The translations under genes were made by a program, and so were the position numbers. The notes beneath the pieces are model-generated. The model saw only the letters and a program-made list of their open reading frames with translations. It searched no databases and had not been told where the DNA came from. This document shows, piece after piece, positions 18,127-27,036 of a stretch of 64,000 bases of DNA. Each line of letters starts with the position of its first letter. The first letter of the stretch is position 1. The DNA is from Pseudomonas sp. FP1742 (GTDB lineage Bacteria; Pseudomonadota; Gammaproteobacteria; Pseudomonadales; Pseudomonadaceae): contig NZ_CP117460.1 of the NCBI RefSeq assembly GCF_030687145.1, forward strand, positions 4,712,001 through 4,776,000. The letters run 5' to 3'.

Positions 18127-18609
18127 TCAGCAGTCGGTCAGACGCAGGAAAATCGCCGCCAGTTGCTCGATACCGGCCTGATCGTCAGCGGTAAAACGCG
18201 CCAGCTTCGGGCTGTCGAGGTCCAGCACGCCGATCAGTCGACCGTCCTTGACCAATGGCACGACGAGTTCACTGTTCGATGCACTGTCACAAGCGATGTG
18301 GCCGGGGAATGCATGCACATCTTCGACCCGCTGGGTCTGCAAGGTGGCAGCGGCAGCCCCGCAGACGCCGCGACCGAATGGAATCCGTACACAGGCGATC
18401 TGCCCCTGAAACGGGCCAAGCACCAGTTCTTCGTTGCGATTAAGGTAGAAACCGGCCCAGTTCAGGTCATCGAGCTGGTTGAACACAAACGCGGAAAATT
18501 GCGCGGCGTTGGCGATAAAATCACGCTCGTCCGCCAGCAACGATTCCAGCTGTGCCCATAGCATGCCGTAGCCCTCAAGGCCCTGGCCGCTCTGTTGTAA
18601 ATCGATCAT
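18127..18609 (-). CDS. msrC: Free methionine-(R)-sulfoxide reductase (GAF domain)
   Basis: A 160-residue GAF-domain enzyme that reduces free L-methionine-(R)-sulfoxide using thioredoxin. The signature is clear: LNWAGFYL, then the conserved cysteines in IACVRIPFGRGVCG and HIACDSASNSE, matching the three catalytic and resolving Cys of the E. coli fRMsr, followed by PLVKDGRLIGVLDLDS. Length is normal. ATG 18609 overlaps the stop codon of the upstream DUF815 ATPase gene (ATGA), so the two are translationally coupled. It converges on the HD-GYP gene with no gap. With msrB and glutathione peroxidase nearby it belongs to an oxidative-damage repair block. Confidence 0.92.
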   Translation of the reverse strand: MIDLQQSGQGLEGYGMLWAQLESLLADERDFIANAAQFSAFVFNQLDDLNWAGFYLNRNEELVLGPFQGQIACVRIPFGRGVCGAAAATLQTQRVEDVHAFPGHIACDSASNSELVVPLVKDGRLIGVLDLDSPKLARFTADDQAGIEQLAAIFLRLTDC

Positions 18610-19496
18610 GCCTTTTGCTCCAACAGCTTCAGCCCGACCCAATAGCGGGCAAATTGATACGCGCAACGTCCGTTGCGATTACCCCGGCCCGTGGCCCAGC
18701 GCACCGCGAGGATGTCCAGTTCTTCGTCACGCTGCCACTTGAGGCCGGCCTTGTCGGCCAATTGGCCGATCCAGTGCTCGACGACGTTGAGGAAATGTTC
18801 CTGAGTAAACGGATAGAACGACAGCCACAGGCCAAAACGGTCCGACAGCGCGATCTTGTCTTCCACCGCCTCATTGGGATGGAGCTCGCCATCGACCCTT
18901 TTCCAGTTCTCGTTATCGCTTTCCTTTTCCGGCACCAGATGGCGACGGTTGGAGGTGGCGTACAGCAGAACGTTGTCTGGCGCCTGTTCGAGCGAGCCAT
19001 CAAGTACGCTCTTGAGTACGCGGTAATCGCCTTCGCCCGACTCGAACGACAGGTCATCGCAGAACAGCACGAAACGTTGAGGCAACTTGGCGATCTGCTC
19101 GACCACACGCGGCAAGTCCGCCAGGTGATCGCGCTCGATCTCGATCAGCCGCAGGCCGCTCCTGGCGTGTTCGGCCAGCAAGGCGCGCACCAACGACGAT
19201 TTACCGGTGCCCCGCGAGCCCCAGAGCAAGGCGTGGTTGGCAGGCATGCCGTCGAGGAACTGTCGGGTATTGCGGCCCAATTGCTCAAGTTGCCGGTCAA
19301 CGCCGATCAGGTCGGACAGGCGCATGTCGAGGCTGACTTGCAGTGGCAACAGAAAGCCGTTGCGACCCTCGCGTTGCCAGCGTGCGGCCAGGCAGTGGGT
19401 CCAGTCGACAGTTTGCCGAGGCGCCGGCAGCAGCGGTTCGATACGGGCCAGAACCGCATCGGCGCGTTCAAGAAAAGCATTCAATCGGGAATCCAC
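18606..19496 (-). CDS. DUF815 AAA+ ATP-binding protein
   Basis: A 296-residue AAA+-type ATPase of the DUF815 family. It has a Walker A WGSRGTGKSSLVRALL (about residue 95-108), Walker B-like FVLFCDDLSFE, and a sensor-like YATSNRRHL. There is no membrane segment. The family's role is unknown. I choose GTG 19496 as start because the reverse strand has AAGGAG five bases before it and upstream residues (Cys/His-rich) are not protein-like. It overlaps the fRMsr gene by four bases. The gene is divergent from sagS. Confidence 0.88.
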   Translation of the reverse strand: MDSRLNAFLERADAVLARIEPLLPAPRQTVDWTHCLAARWQREGRNGFLLPLQVSLDMRLSDLIGVDRQLEQLGRNTRQFLDGMPANHALLWGSRGTGKSSLVRALLAEHARSGLRLIEIERDHLADLPRVVEQIAKLPQRFVLFCDDLSFESGEGDYRVLKSVLDGSLEQAPDNVLLYATSNRRHLVPEKESDNENWKRVDGELHPNEAVEDKIALSDRFGLWLSFYPFTQEHFLNVVEHWIGQLADKAGLKWQRDEELDILAVRWATGRGNRNGRCAYQFARYWVGLKLLEQKA

Positions 19497-19620
19497 GTCT
19501 TCTCCTTGGGCACGTTCACAGTGATGATGGCGGTACAGCGACAAAACACAGCATCCGATGCCCGGGCTACACCCCGTGCAGGTAATTTGCGAGAACATCG
19601 GTATCCATTGATGATCGACT

Positions 19621-21984
19621 ATGCTTGAGCAGCGAAGGGAAACGGAAGTGGTTCAACATCCCATGGATATCAAGTTCAGCCAGCGGCTGTCGTACAAGCA
19701 AGCCAAGCTTACGGTGCTGGTCGGCTTCATTCTGGGCACGCTGCTCAGCCTTGTGCAAATAGGCATCGATTATGCCAGCGAAGACGCCTCCATCAACCGC
19801 GAAATCCTGTCTTTGCTGGAAATCAGCCACAACCCCGCGTCCCGCATCGCCTACAACATAGACGCCGAACTCGCCCAGGAGCTGACCCTGGGCCTGTTGC
19901 GCTCCCCGGCGATCATCGGCGCGCAATTGACCGACAACAACAATAGCGTGCTGGCCAGCGTCAAACGCCCCGGCCTGGAAAGCAATTACCGGATGATCAG
20001 CGACTTCCTGTTCGGTGCCAACCGACAGTTCGAAGACCGCCTCTACCTCGACCATTTGCCGGAAGAATCCCTCGGGACCTTGCACCTGGAAGTCGACACC
20101 TACACCTTCGGCAGTCGCTTCCTGCGCCGGGCCGAAGTGACTCTGCTCAATGGCTTCGCACGCAGCCTGATCCTCACGGGCATTCTGCTGGCGTTGTTTT
20201 ACGTGATGCTGACCAAACCGCTGGTGCGGGTCATCCGCGAACTCAGCGGCCGTGACCCTCGCACTGCGGAGCCGACCTGGCTGGAGTATCCGTTGGGGCA
20301 TGAAAACGATGAAATCGGGGTCCTGGTCAAGGTTGCCAATCAGCAGTTCGAAAACATCGCCACCGAAATCCAGCAGCGACGCAACGCCGAAAACCGCCTG
20401 ACCGACTACCTCTCGCAACTGGAAAATATCGTCTCGGCCCGTACCGCGGAACTCAAGGCGATCAACTCCCGACTCAGCCAATCCAACGAGGAGCTGGAAG
20501 TCGCCCGCAGGACCGCCCTGGACATGGCCGAGGCACGCTCGGTGTTCCTGGCCAACATGAGCCATGAAATCCGCACGCCCCTCAATGGCCTGCTGGGGAT
20601 GATCGCGCTCTCGCTGGACGGCCCGCTCAATGCCGAACAGCAGCAACAGCTGTCCATCGCCCATGACTCGGGCAAAGTGCTGGTGGAACTGCTCAACGAT
20701 ATTCTCGACCTGTCGAAGTTCGATGCCGGCCAGCTCGAACTCGAACACATTCCATTCGACCTCGGCTCACTGATCGAAGACACCGCCAACCTGCTGTCCC
20801 AGAACGCCGCGCCCAGTGTCGAACTGACGTGTCTGATCGACCCGCAATTTCCCGCATTGGTGCTGGGTGATCCGACCCGGGTCCGGCAGATCGTCAGCAA
20901 CCTGTTGTCCAACGCCCTCAAGTTCACCCGTTTCGGGCGAGTCGATGTGCGTCTTTCGACGTTCGAAGACGGCGTGCGGATCGAAGTCTGCGACACCGGC
21001 ATCGGCATCGCCCAGGACGCGCAGGTCAAAATCTTCCAGCCCTTCACTCAGGCAGGTGCCGGCATTACCCGACAATTCGGCGGTACCGGGCTGGGCCTGG
21101 CGTTGACGTATAACCTCTGCGAGGCCATGCAAGGGCGTCTGACGATCAGCTCGGAAGCGGGCTTCGGCAGTCAGTTCTGCGCCGACCTGCCGCTGCCCTG
21201 CCACACCCGCGCCATTCCCCCGGAAGCGCTGCGGGGCAACATCATCGCGATCACTGCCGCCAGCAGCGGTCTGGCGGAATTGTTGAGCAGCCTGTTACCT
21301 GGCTGGGGGCTCGATTTTCAACAACGCTCCATCGATGACCGGTTGATCGGTCTGCAGCCGGATGTACTGATCACCGACTGCCCCGAATGCCTGTTTGGTC
21401 TTCGCCCTACCTTCGGCGCGCCGATTCTGCTGGTGACCGCTTACGGCAGTTTCCTGCCCAGCGAGCAAGCCAATGCTCTGGCACCTTTGCAGCAGCAGGC
21501 TCGGCCTTTGGCCCGCAATGCGCTTTACCAGACATTGCGGCGGATCCTGCAACCGGAACTCAACACGATCAACGGTGCCCGGGTCGAAGCGCTCTCACCC
21601 CAGCGACGCGGGCGCATCCTGCTGGTAGAGGACAATCCGGTCAATCAATTGGTGGCCAAGGGAATGCTCGGCAAACTCGGGTGCGAGGTGAGCGTCGCGG
21701 CCCATGGCGCCGAAGCTCTGGATCAGCTCGAACAAAGCGAATTCGATCTGGTGCTGATGGACTGCAACATGCCGGTGATGGATGGCTATGAAGCCAGCCG
21801 GCAGATCCGTCGCAGCGGGCGCTGGCCTCAGCTGCCCATCGTCGCCCTGACCGCCAACGCCATGTCCGAAGAACGCGAACGCTGTCGTGCGGCGGGCATG
21901 AGCGACTACCTGGCCAAACCCTTCCGCCGGGAAGAACTGGCGGCCCTGCTCGACTTGTGGATACCCACTACGTCAGCGCTTTGA
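19621..21984 (+). CDS. sagS: Hybrid sensor kinase, SagS-like
   Basis: A 787-residue hybrid kinase. Two membrane helices (about 29-49 and 180-202) bracket a periplasmic HmsP-like sensor; a HAMP-like linker and coiled coil (LENIVSARTAELKAINSRL) lead to HisKA with His315 (SHEIRTP), HATPase (GGTGLGLALTYNL), a degenerate receiver-like segment (about 530-645) and a true receiver with Asp714 in LMDCNMPVMDG. There is no HPt domain, so an external HPt is needed. Length and the adjoining ospR-gpx-msrB genes match P. aeruginosa SagS, which controls the switch to biofilm and its drug tolerance through HptB and BfiSR. A GTG start at 19648 with AAGGGA upstream is an alternative. Confidence 0.88.
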   Translation: MLEQRRETEVVQHPMDIKFSQRLSYKQAKLTVLVGFILGTLLSLVQIGIDYASEDASINREILSLLEISHNPASRIAYNIDAELAQELTLGLLRSPAIIGAQLTDNNNSVLASVKRPGLESNYRMISDFLFGANRQFEDRLYLDHLPEESLGTLHLEVDTYTFGSRFLRRAEVTLLNGFARSLILTGILLALFYVMLTKPLVRVIRELSGRDPRTAEPTWLEYPLGHENDEIGVLVKVANQQFENIATEIQQRRNAENRLTDYLSQLENIVSARTAELKAINSRLSQSNEELEVARRTALDMAEARSVFLANMSHEIRTPLNGLLGMIALSLDGPLNAEQQQQLSIAHDSGKVLVELLNDILDLSKFDAGQLELEHIPFDLGSLIEDTANLLSQNAAPSVELTCLIDPQFPALVLGDPTRVRQIVSNLLSNALKFTRFGRVDVRLSTFEDGVRIEVCDTGIGIAQDAQVKIFQPFTQAGAGITRQFGGTGLGLALTYNLCEAMQGRLTISSEAGFGSQFCADLPLPCHTRAIPPEALRGNIIAITAASSGLAELLSSLLPGWGLDFQQRSIDDRLIGLQPDVLITDCPECLFGLRPTFGAPILLVTAYGSFLPSEQANALAPLQQQARPLARNALYQTLRRILQPELNTINGARVEALSPQRRGRILLVEDNPVNQLVAKGMLGKLGCEVSVAAHGAEALDQLEQSEFDLVLMDCNMPVMDGYEASRQIRRSGRWPQLPIVALTANAMSEERERCRAAGMSDYLAKPFRREELAALLDLWIPTTSAL

Positions 21985-22429
21985 TTTGCCCCAACAGGTG
22001 ATCGAGGCCTTCGCGCAGATCACTCAAGCGATCCAGATCGATACCGCTATCACACAACAGGCGGGCCTTGAGCGGCCCGACCTGATCGCGCAATGCCTTG
22101 CCGGTGGGTGACAGGCTCAAGTGCACCTCGCGCTCGTCACGGGCCGAACGCTGACGCTGCACCAGTTGCAGTTGCTCAAGACGCTTGAGCAGCGGCGTCA
22201 GGGTCCCGGAATCCAGCGCCAGTCGCTCGCCCAAGGCCTTGACCGTCGGCTGCTCCGGCGCCGCCTCCTGCCATTCCCACAGCACCAGCATCGCCAGGTA
22301 TTGCGGGTAAGTCAGGCCCAGTTGATCGAGCATCGGCTTGTAGGCGCGGATCACCGCTCGAGAGGCGGCGTACAGCTTGAAGCAGAGCTGACTGTCGAGC
22401 TTCAGCGAATCGACTGACAACGTGTTCAT
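21968..22429 (-). CDS. ospR: MarR-family thiol-based regulator OspR/OhrR type
   Basis: A 153-residue winged-helix repressor of the OhrR group. The redox-sensing Cys lies at residue 16 in QLCFKLYAASRAV, a typical OhrR position; the wing region ALDSGTLTPLLKRLEQLQLVQRQRS reads DNA. Oxidation of this Cys by peroxide would release the operator. ATG 22429 overlaps the gpx stop codon by four bases, so the regulator is co-translated with its probable target. It overlaps the sagS 3' end by 17 bases in convergent orientation. The order sagS-ospR-gpx is that of P. aeruginosa (PA2824-2826, from memory). Confidence 0.9.
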   Translation of the reverse strand: MNTLSVDSLKLDSQLCFKLYAASRAVIRAYKPMLDQLGLTYPQYLAMLVLWEWQEAAPEQPTVKALGERLALDSGTLTPLLKRLEQLQLVQRQRSARDEREVHLSLSPTGKALRDQVGPLKARLLCDSGIDLDRLSDLREGLDHLLGQIKALT

Positions 22430-22911
22430 TTGAGCAGGGCTTCGATCTCGCGGCGCAGGGCTTGCGGCTTGGTGGCCGGAGCAAAGCGCTTGACCAACTG
22501 ACCGTCCTTGCCGATCAGGAACTTGGTGAAGTTCCATTTGATGCCCTGAGATCCGAGCACTCCCGGCGCGCGCTTTTTCAACTGCACGAACAATGGATGA
22601 GCGCCGGCACCGTTGACTTCGATCTTCTTGAATAACGGGAAACTCACCCCGTAATTCACCTCGCAGAACTCGGAAATCGCCCCTTCGTTGCCCGGCTCCT
22701 GCTGGCCGAACTGATTGCACGGAAAGCCGAGCACCACCAGGCCTTGATCCTTGTAGGTCTGCCACAGCTCTTCAAGGCCTTTGTACTGCGGGGTGAAACC
22801 GCATTTGCTGGCGGTGTTGACCACCAGCACCGCTTTGCCGGCGAAATCGGCCAGGGTCTTTTGCTCACCCTTGATGGTGGTGCAAGGGATGCTCAGCAGG
22901 TTGTCGCTCAT
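22426..22911 (-). CDS. gpx: Glutathione peroxidase
   Basis: A 161-residue thiol peroxidase that reduces H2O2 and lipid or organic hydroperoxides, probably with thioredoxin in bacteria. The catalytic tetrad is visible: NTASKCGFTPQ with peroxidatic Cys35 or so, LGFPCNQFGQQEPG with Gln and a second Cys, and KWNFTKFLIG with Trp and Asn. ATG 22911 has GGAG upstream; the in-frame extension before it is not conserved-looking. It heads the gpx-ospR operon, and an AATTG-N4-CAATT inverted repeat overlaps its -35 box. Confidence 0.94.
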   Translation of the reverse strand: MSDNLLSIPCTTIKGEQKTLADFAGKAVLVVNTASKCGFTPQYKGLEELWQTYKDQGLVVLGFPCNQFGQQEPGNEGAISEFCEVNYGVSFPLFKKIEVNGAGAHPLFVQLKKRAPGVLGSQGIKWNFTKFLIGKDGQLVKRFAPATKPQALRREIEALLK

Positions 22912-22939
22912 GGCACGAACTCCGAAGGAAGGAAGATCA

Positions 22940-22970
22940 AACATAGCGAGCAATTGAATTGTGTGCAATT
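22940..22970 (-). promoter_or_regulatory. gpx-ospR promoter with overlapping inverted-repeat operator
   Basis: On the minus strand, -35 TTGCAC (22963-22968) and -10 TATGTT (22940-22945) are 17 bases apart, about 30 bases before the gpx start. AATTG-N4-CAATT (22957-22970) overlaps the -35 box, a good place for MarR-type repression, presumably by OspR itself. Confidence 0.65.
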
Positions 22971-23066
22971 TAATAAATCAATAGATGCCCGAAGCGCGCC
23001 CATCATCGCCAGGAGCTGCCGAAGGCTGCTCCCGCGTACACCAGCTAGACGCGCGACATCAGCAGG

Positions 23067-23462
23067 TTATTCCCGGGGAACGAGGTCCAGGCACACCGAG
23101 TTGATGCAATAACGCAAACCGGTTGGTGGCGGACCATCCGGGAACACATGCCCAAGGTGCGCATCGCATTTGGCGCAGACCACTTCGGTGCGGATCATGC
23201 CGTGGCTGATATCACGGATCTCGACCATCGCGCTGTCCTCGATCGGCGCGTAAAAGCTCGGCCAGCCGCAGCCGGAATCGAATTTGGTCCTGGAGTCGAA
23301 CAGCGGTGCGTTGCAGCAGATGCAGTGGTAAACACCGTCGGTCTTGGTGGCGTTGTATTTGCCGGAGAACGGCCGCTCGGTGCCCTTGAGGCGACAAACG
23401 TTGTATTGCTCCGGATCGAGCATTGCACGCCATTCTTCCAGGGTTTTTTCCAACTTTTCCAT
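23067..23462 (-). CDS. msrB: Peptide methionine-(R)-S-oxide reductase MsrB
   Basis: A 131-residue MsrB that reduces protein-bound methionine-R-sulfoxide. It carries both zinc CxxC pairs (HCICCNAPL and [14 protein letters not shown]), the substrate region [10 protein letters not shown] and the catalytic Cys in RYCINSVCL. No signal peptide, so cytoplasmic. Normal length. ATG 23462 follows an AGGTGT leader. It lies between gpx-ospR and the alaA-like gene, which is divergent from it. Confidence 0.96.
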   Translation of the reverse strand: MEKLEKTLEEWRAMLDPEQYNVCRLKGTERPFSGKYNATKTDGVYHCICCNAPLFDSRTKFDSGCGWPSFYAPIEDSAMVEIRDISHGMIRTEVVCAKCDAHLGHVFPDGPPPTGLRYCINSVCLDLVPRE

Positions 23463-23687
23463 TGATACACCTCAGCAGCTGAAAAAGCCTGATCTGTATC
23501 TTTTCCACGGATCAGGCGGCACGTATGATTGCGCCTCGTCAAACGCCAGTCTGGCAGCCAGACCACGCGCATTCAAACGGATTATGAGTGCCGCCATTCG
23601 AGGCGTCAGGCCTGTGTGAATACGCAGGATTCCCAGTACGGTCGTTCATACGCCGCCTGGATCGTTCATTTTCGGGAACACATCGCC

Positions 23688-24899
23688 ATGCAGGTCAGCA
23701 AATCGAACAAGCTCGCCAACGTCTGCTATGACATTCGCGGCCCAGTGCTCAAGCACGCCAAACGACTGGAAGAGGAAGGTCATCGTATCCTCAAGCTGAA
23801 CATCGGCAACCCGGCGCCCTTTGGTTTCGAAGCGCCGGATGAAATCCTCCAGGACGTGATCCGCAACCTGCCGACCGCCCAGGGCTACAGCGACTCCAAG
23901 GGCCTGTTCAGCGCCCGTAAAGCCGTGATGCAGTACTACCAGCAGAAGCAGGTAGAAGGCGTCGGCATTGAAGACATCTACCTGGGCAACGGCGTTTCCG
24001 AGCTGATTGTGATGTCGATGCAGGCCCTGCTCAACAATGGCGACGAAGTACTGGTGCCGGCCCCCGACTATCCGCTGTGGACCGCCGCCGTAAGCCTGGC
24101 GGGCGGTAACCCGGTGCATTACCTGTGCGATGAACAGGCCAACTGGTGGCCGGACCTGGCCGACATCAAGGCCAAGATCACCCCGAACACCAAGGCCCTG
24201 GTGATCATCAACCCGAACAACCCCACCGGTTCGGTGTATTCGAAAGAAGTCCTGCTGGGCATGCTGGAACTCGCCCGCCAGCACAATCTGGTGGTGTTCT
24301 CCGACGAGATCTACGACAAGATCCTGTACGACGACGCCGTGCATATCTGCTCCGCCTCGCTGGCACCAGACCTGTTGTGCCTGACCTTCAACGGTCTGTC
24401 CAAGTCTTATCGCGTGGCCGGTTTCCGTTCCGGCTGGGTCGCCATCTCCGGCCCGAAGCACCACGCCCAGAGCTACATTGAAGGCCTCGACATACTGGCC
24501 AACATGCGCCTGTGTGCCAACGTGCCGAGCCAGCATGCGATCCAGACCGCACTCGGCGGCTACCAGAGCATCAATGACCTGGTATTGCCCCAAGGGCGCC
24601 TGCTGGAACAGCGCAATCGCACCTGGGAACTGCTCAACGACATTCCGGGTGTGAGCTGCGTCAAGCCGATGGGGGCGCTGTATGCATTCCCGCGGATCGA
24701 CCCGAAAGTCTGCCCGATCCACAACGACGAGAAATTCGTGCTCGACCTGCTGCTCTCGGAGAAGCTGCTGGTGGTACAAGGCACAGCCTTCAACTGGCCA
24801 TGGCCGGACCACTTCCGCGTGGTCACCCTGCCACGGGTCGACGACCTGGATCAGGCCATCGGCCGAATCGGCAACTTCCTCAAGTCCTACCGCCAGTAA
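23688..24899 (+). CDS. alaA: AlaA-type pyridoxal-phosphate aminotransferase
   Basis: A 403-residue class I/II aminotransferase, close to E. coli AlaA, which makes alanine from pyruvate and glutamate. Seen: GNPAPFGFEAP near the N-terminus, the LGNGVSELIVM cofactor phosphate region, PDYPLW, the NPNNPTGSVYS substrate loop, SDEIYDKI with the PLP-binding Asp, and the Schiff-base Lys in FNGLSKSYRVAGFRSGW. I choose ATG 23688 because it starts the conserved N-terminus (MQVSKSNKLANV); the 53 upstream codons lack a ribosome site. A 13-base hairpin follows the stop. Confidence 0.92.
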   Translation: MQVSKSNKLANVCYDIRGPVLKHAKRLEEEGHRILKLNIGNPAPFGFEAPDEILQDVIRNLPTAQGYSDSKGLFSARKAVMQYYQQKQVEGVGIEDIYLGNGVSELIVMSMQALLNNGDEVLVPAPDYPLWTAAVSLAGGNPVHYLCDEQANWWPDLADIKAKITPNTKALVIINPNNPTGSVYSKEVLLGMLELARQHNLVVFSDEIYDKILYDDAVHICSASLAPDLLCLTFNGLSKSYRVAGFRSGWVAISGPKHHAQSYIEGLDILANMRLCANVPSQHAIQTALGGYQSINDLVLPQGRLLEQRNRTWELLNDIPGVSCVKPMGALYAFPRIDPKVCPIHNDEKFVLDLLLSEKLLVVQGTAFNWPWPDHFRVVTLPRVDDLDQAIGRIGNFLKSYRQ

Positions 24900-24907
24900 A
24901 TGGCCTG

Positions 24908-24945
24908 TCACCGTGCGACGCGGGTGAACGTCGCACGGTGATTAA
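24908..24945 (+). terminator. Terminator after alaA-like gene
   Basis: Perfect 13-base stem TCACCGTGCGACG / CGTCGCACGGTGA with an eight-base loop, eight bases after the stop codon, followed by TTAATT. The T run is short but the stem is strong. Confidence 0.8.
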
Positions 24946-25215
24946 TTCAGCAACACATCTGTGTGCCCTGCCCTGCCTCGCTGTCGCAACTGCTGACCGA
25001 CGACCCGTTTCATACCCGCGCCCAACAATGGCGGGGCCTGCGACGCTAATCGGCTGACAACCGTTTCCCATGCTGACGTCAGAAATGCCCTTCAAGCAGC
25101 TAGACTGTTGCCGTAGGACACAGTTTGAAATAGTCACCCGGTTGAATAGCCCGGTGCAGCACCTTATATACCCCGCAGTACGCTACATCTTTAGCACGAG
25201 GAGATTTCTACAACC
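24946..25215. other. Intergenic region before htpX
   Basis: About 270 bases. It holds the htpX promoter at its right end. A 28-codon open frame from a GTG at 24963 (ending LLTDDPFHTRAQQWRGLRR) has no ribosome site and is treated as chance or a gene relic. No other feature is seen. Confidence 0.5.
25142..25170 (+). promoter_or_regulatory. htpX promoter
   Basis: TTGAAT (25142-25147) and TATATA (25165-25170) with a 17-base spacer form a strong sigma-70-type promoter 46 bases before the htpX ATG. The CCCC just after the -10 also recalls heat-shock promoters, but a sigma-32 -10 consensus is not clearly present. Confidence 0.65.
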
Positions 25216-26103
25216 ATGATGCGCATCTTGCTGTTTTTGGCCACTAACCTGGCGGTCGTGCTGATTGCCAGCATCACCCTGAGCCTTTTCGGCTTCAACG
25301 GGTTCATGGCGGCCAACGGGGTTGATCTCAACCTCAATCAGCTGCTGGTTTTCTGTGCGGTCTTTGGTTTCGCCGGTTCCCTGTTCTCGCTGTTCATCTC
25401 CAAGTGGATGGCGAAGATGAGCACCAGCACCCAGATCATCAGCCAGCCACGCACCCGGCACGAGCAATGGCTGCTGCAAACCGTCGAGCAACTGTCCCGC
25501 GAAGCCGGGATCAAGATGCCCGAAGTCGGGATTTTCCCGGCCTATGAAGCCAACGCCTTCGCCACTGGCTGGAACAAGAACGACGCACTGGTCGCGGTCA
25601 GCCAGGGCTTGCTCGAACGCTTCTCACCGGATGAAGTGAAAGCCGTTCTGGCCCACGAAATCGGCCACGTGGCCAACGGCGACATGGTTACCCTGGCGTT
25701 GATCCAGGGCGTGGTGAACACCTTCGTGATGTTCTTCGCCCGGATCATCGGCAACTTTGTCGACAAGGTGATCTTCAAGAACGAAGAAGGCCAGGGCATT
25801 GCCTACTACGTGGCAACGATCTTCGCCGAACTGGTCCTGGGCATTCTGGCCAGCGCCATCGTCATGTGGTTCTCGCGCAAACGGGAATTCCGTGCCGACG
25901 ATGCCGGCGCACGCCTGGCCGGCACCAGCGCAATGATCGGCGCCCTGCAGCGTCTGCGCGCAGAACAAGGGCTGCCGGTGCACATGCCGGATACCCTGAA
26001 TGCCTTCGGCATCAACGGTGGTCTCAAACAAGGGTTCGCCCGCATGTTCATGAGCCACCCGCCACTGGAAGAGCGCATCGACGCACTGCGTCGTCGGGGC
26101 TGA
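25216..26103 (+). CDS. htpX: Membrane zinc protease HtpX
   Basis: A 295-residue M48-family metalloprotease of the inner membrane that degrades misfolded membrane proteins alongside FtsH. Two N-terminal membrane helices (about 4-27 and 38-60) precede the catalytic HEIGH motif near residue 143, further hydrophobic segments (about 155-180 and 193-215), and the third zinc ligand Glu in [11 protein letters not shown]. Length matches E. coli HtpX (293). AGGAG lies upstream of the ATG. A terminator follows and the next gene converges after a REP pair. Confidence 0.95.
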   Translation: MMRILLFLATNLAVVLIASITLSLFGFNGFMAANGVDLNLNQLLVFCAVFGFAGSLFSLFISKWMAKMSTSTQIISQPRTRHEQWLLQTVEQLSREAGIKMPEVGIFPAYEANAFATGWNKNDALVAVSQGLLERFSPDEVKAVLAHEIGHVANGDMVTLALIQGVVNTFVMFFARIIGNFVDKVIFKNEEGQGIAYYVATIFAELVLGILASAIVMWFSRKREFRADDAGARLAGTSAMIGALQRLRAEQGLPVHMPDTLNAFGINGGLKQGFARMFMSHPPLEERIDALRRRG

Positions 26104-26122
26104 CAGGTTCCGCGCTAAAAGC

Positions 26123-26153
26123 AAAGGCCCGCAGTGAATGCGGGCCTTTTTTT
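26123..26153 (+). terminator. Terminator after htpX
   Basis: Stem AAAGGCCCGC / GCGGGCCTTT with a seven-base loop, followed by a run of seven or more T, 19 bases after the htpX stop. Confidence 0.92.
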
Positions 26154-26183
26154 GTCTGCTGAATGGTGTGGTGCTCTTCAGGA

Positions 26184-26257
26184 CCTCATCGCGGGCAAGC
26201 CCGCTCCCACATTAGACAACTCGGTCAACTGTGGGAGTGGGCTTGCCCGCGATGAGG
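26184..26257. repeat. REP pair 1 (inverted, REPIN-like)
   Basis: Two inverted copies of the REP core, 26184-26211 and 26230-26257, arms CCTCATCGCGGGCAAGCCCG and its complement, 18 bases apart. This copy uses the GCGGGCAAGCCCGC / ATGAGG variant rather than the CGCGAAGG arm found in most others. Intergenic, between convergent htpX and tpm. Confidence 0.88.
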
Positions 26258-26276
26258 CCAGCAAACTCAACACATC

Positions 26277-26933
26277 TTAATGGCTGAAAACCCGATAAAC
26301 CCGCTCTTCAAGCCGCGTCACACCGGCCTCGAGAAACTTCCAGCTCTCACCCAGAACGTCCTGGTCTTCCAGAATCTTCAGCTCCCACGAAGCGCCCAGC
26401 AACCTTTGCACCTCGTCATCAAGCACTGCAAACGGTGGCCCGGCCATTTGCTTCTGGTCGTAATCGAGCGTGATCAAAAGCCCTAAAGAACCCTTCGGCA
26501 GAATACGTATCAGATGAACCGCGTATTGCTCACGCATCGCCGGCGGCAAGGCGATCAGCGCCGCGCGGTCGTACAGCGCACTGCAATCGGCGACGTCGCC
26601 TGCCGTCAACTCGAAGAAATCTCCGCACCACAGCTCGATCGACCCCGCCCGATAGACCTTGAAAGGCCCCTGCTCGCTGACTGACGGGTCCAGTTGATGC
26701 TCATTGAAAAAGTCCTCGACGGCCTTTTCCGACAGCTCGATACCCAGCACTTCGTGACCGCAGTGCGCCAGCCATAACAGGTCCAGGCTCTTGCCACACA
26801 ACGGCACCAGCACGCGAGAACCCTCGTCAAGGCCCAGCTGTGGCCAGAACCGCTGCAGGTAGGGATTTACTTCCGGCAGATGAAAGCCGATCTGATTCGA
26901 CGCCCACCGTTTGTGCCAAAACTCCGGCTGCAT
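26277..26933 (-). CDS. tpm: Thiopurine S-methyltransferase
   Basis: A 218-residue SAM-dependent methyltransferase. The family signature is at the N-terminus ([22 protein letters not shown]), then the SAM-binding [16 protein letters not shown] and [13 protein letters not shown]. Bacterial members methylate thiopurines and selenium or tellurium compounds, and a Pseudomonas member gives tellurite resistance. Length is normal for bacterial TPMT. It is divergent from the dioxygenase gene, about 100 bases apart. Confidence 0.95.
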   Translation of the reverse strand: MQPEFWHKRWASNQIGFHLPEVNPYLQRFWPQLGLDEGSRVLVPLCGKSLDLLWLAHCGHEVLGIELSEKAVEDFFNEHQLDPSVSEQGPFKVYRAGSIELWCGDFFELTAGDVADCSALYDRAALIALPPAMREQYAVHLIRILPKGSLGLLITLDYDQKQMAGPPFAVLDDEVQRLLGASWELKILEDQDVLGESWKFLEAGVTRLEERVYRVFSH

Positions 26934-27002
26934 AATTAACCCCGAAAAATTCGATCAAAAGACCCTAAAACTTATATTAGATTTAGATCAATGATCTGAC
27001 TG

Positions 27003-27018
27003 AAGATGGTGCCATCTT
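27003..27018. promoter_or_regulatory. Palindrome in the tpm / dioxygenase divergent promoter
   Basis: AAGATGG-TG-CCATCTT, seven-base perfect arms, lies 19 bases before the dioxygenase ATG and just downstream of an A/T-rich promoter-like stretch (26970-26992). It could be an operator for an unlinked regulator. Confidence 0.4.
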
Positions 27019-27036
27019 ACTCTCAGGAGCTTATTT

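Noticed and set aside
22970..23066. Possible small gene between gpx and msrB
   Set aside because: Only about 100 bases remain after the gpx promoter, with no ribosome site.
24963..25049. 28-codon frame after the alaA terminator, ending LLTDDPFHTRAQQWRGLRR
   Set aside because: GTG start without a ribosome site, placed directly after a terminator; could be a relic but cannot be supported.
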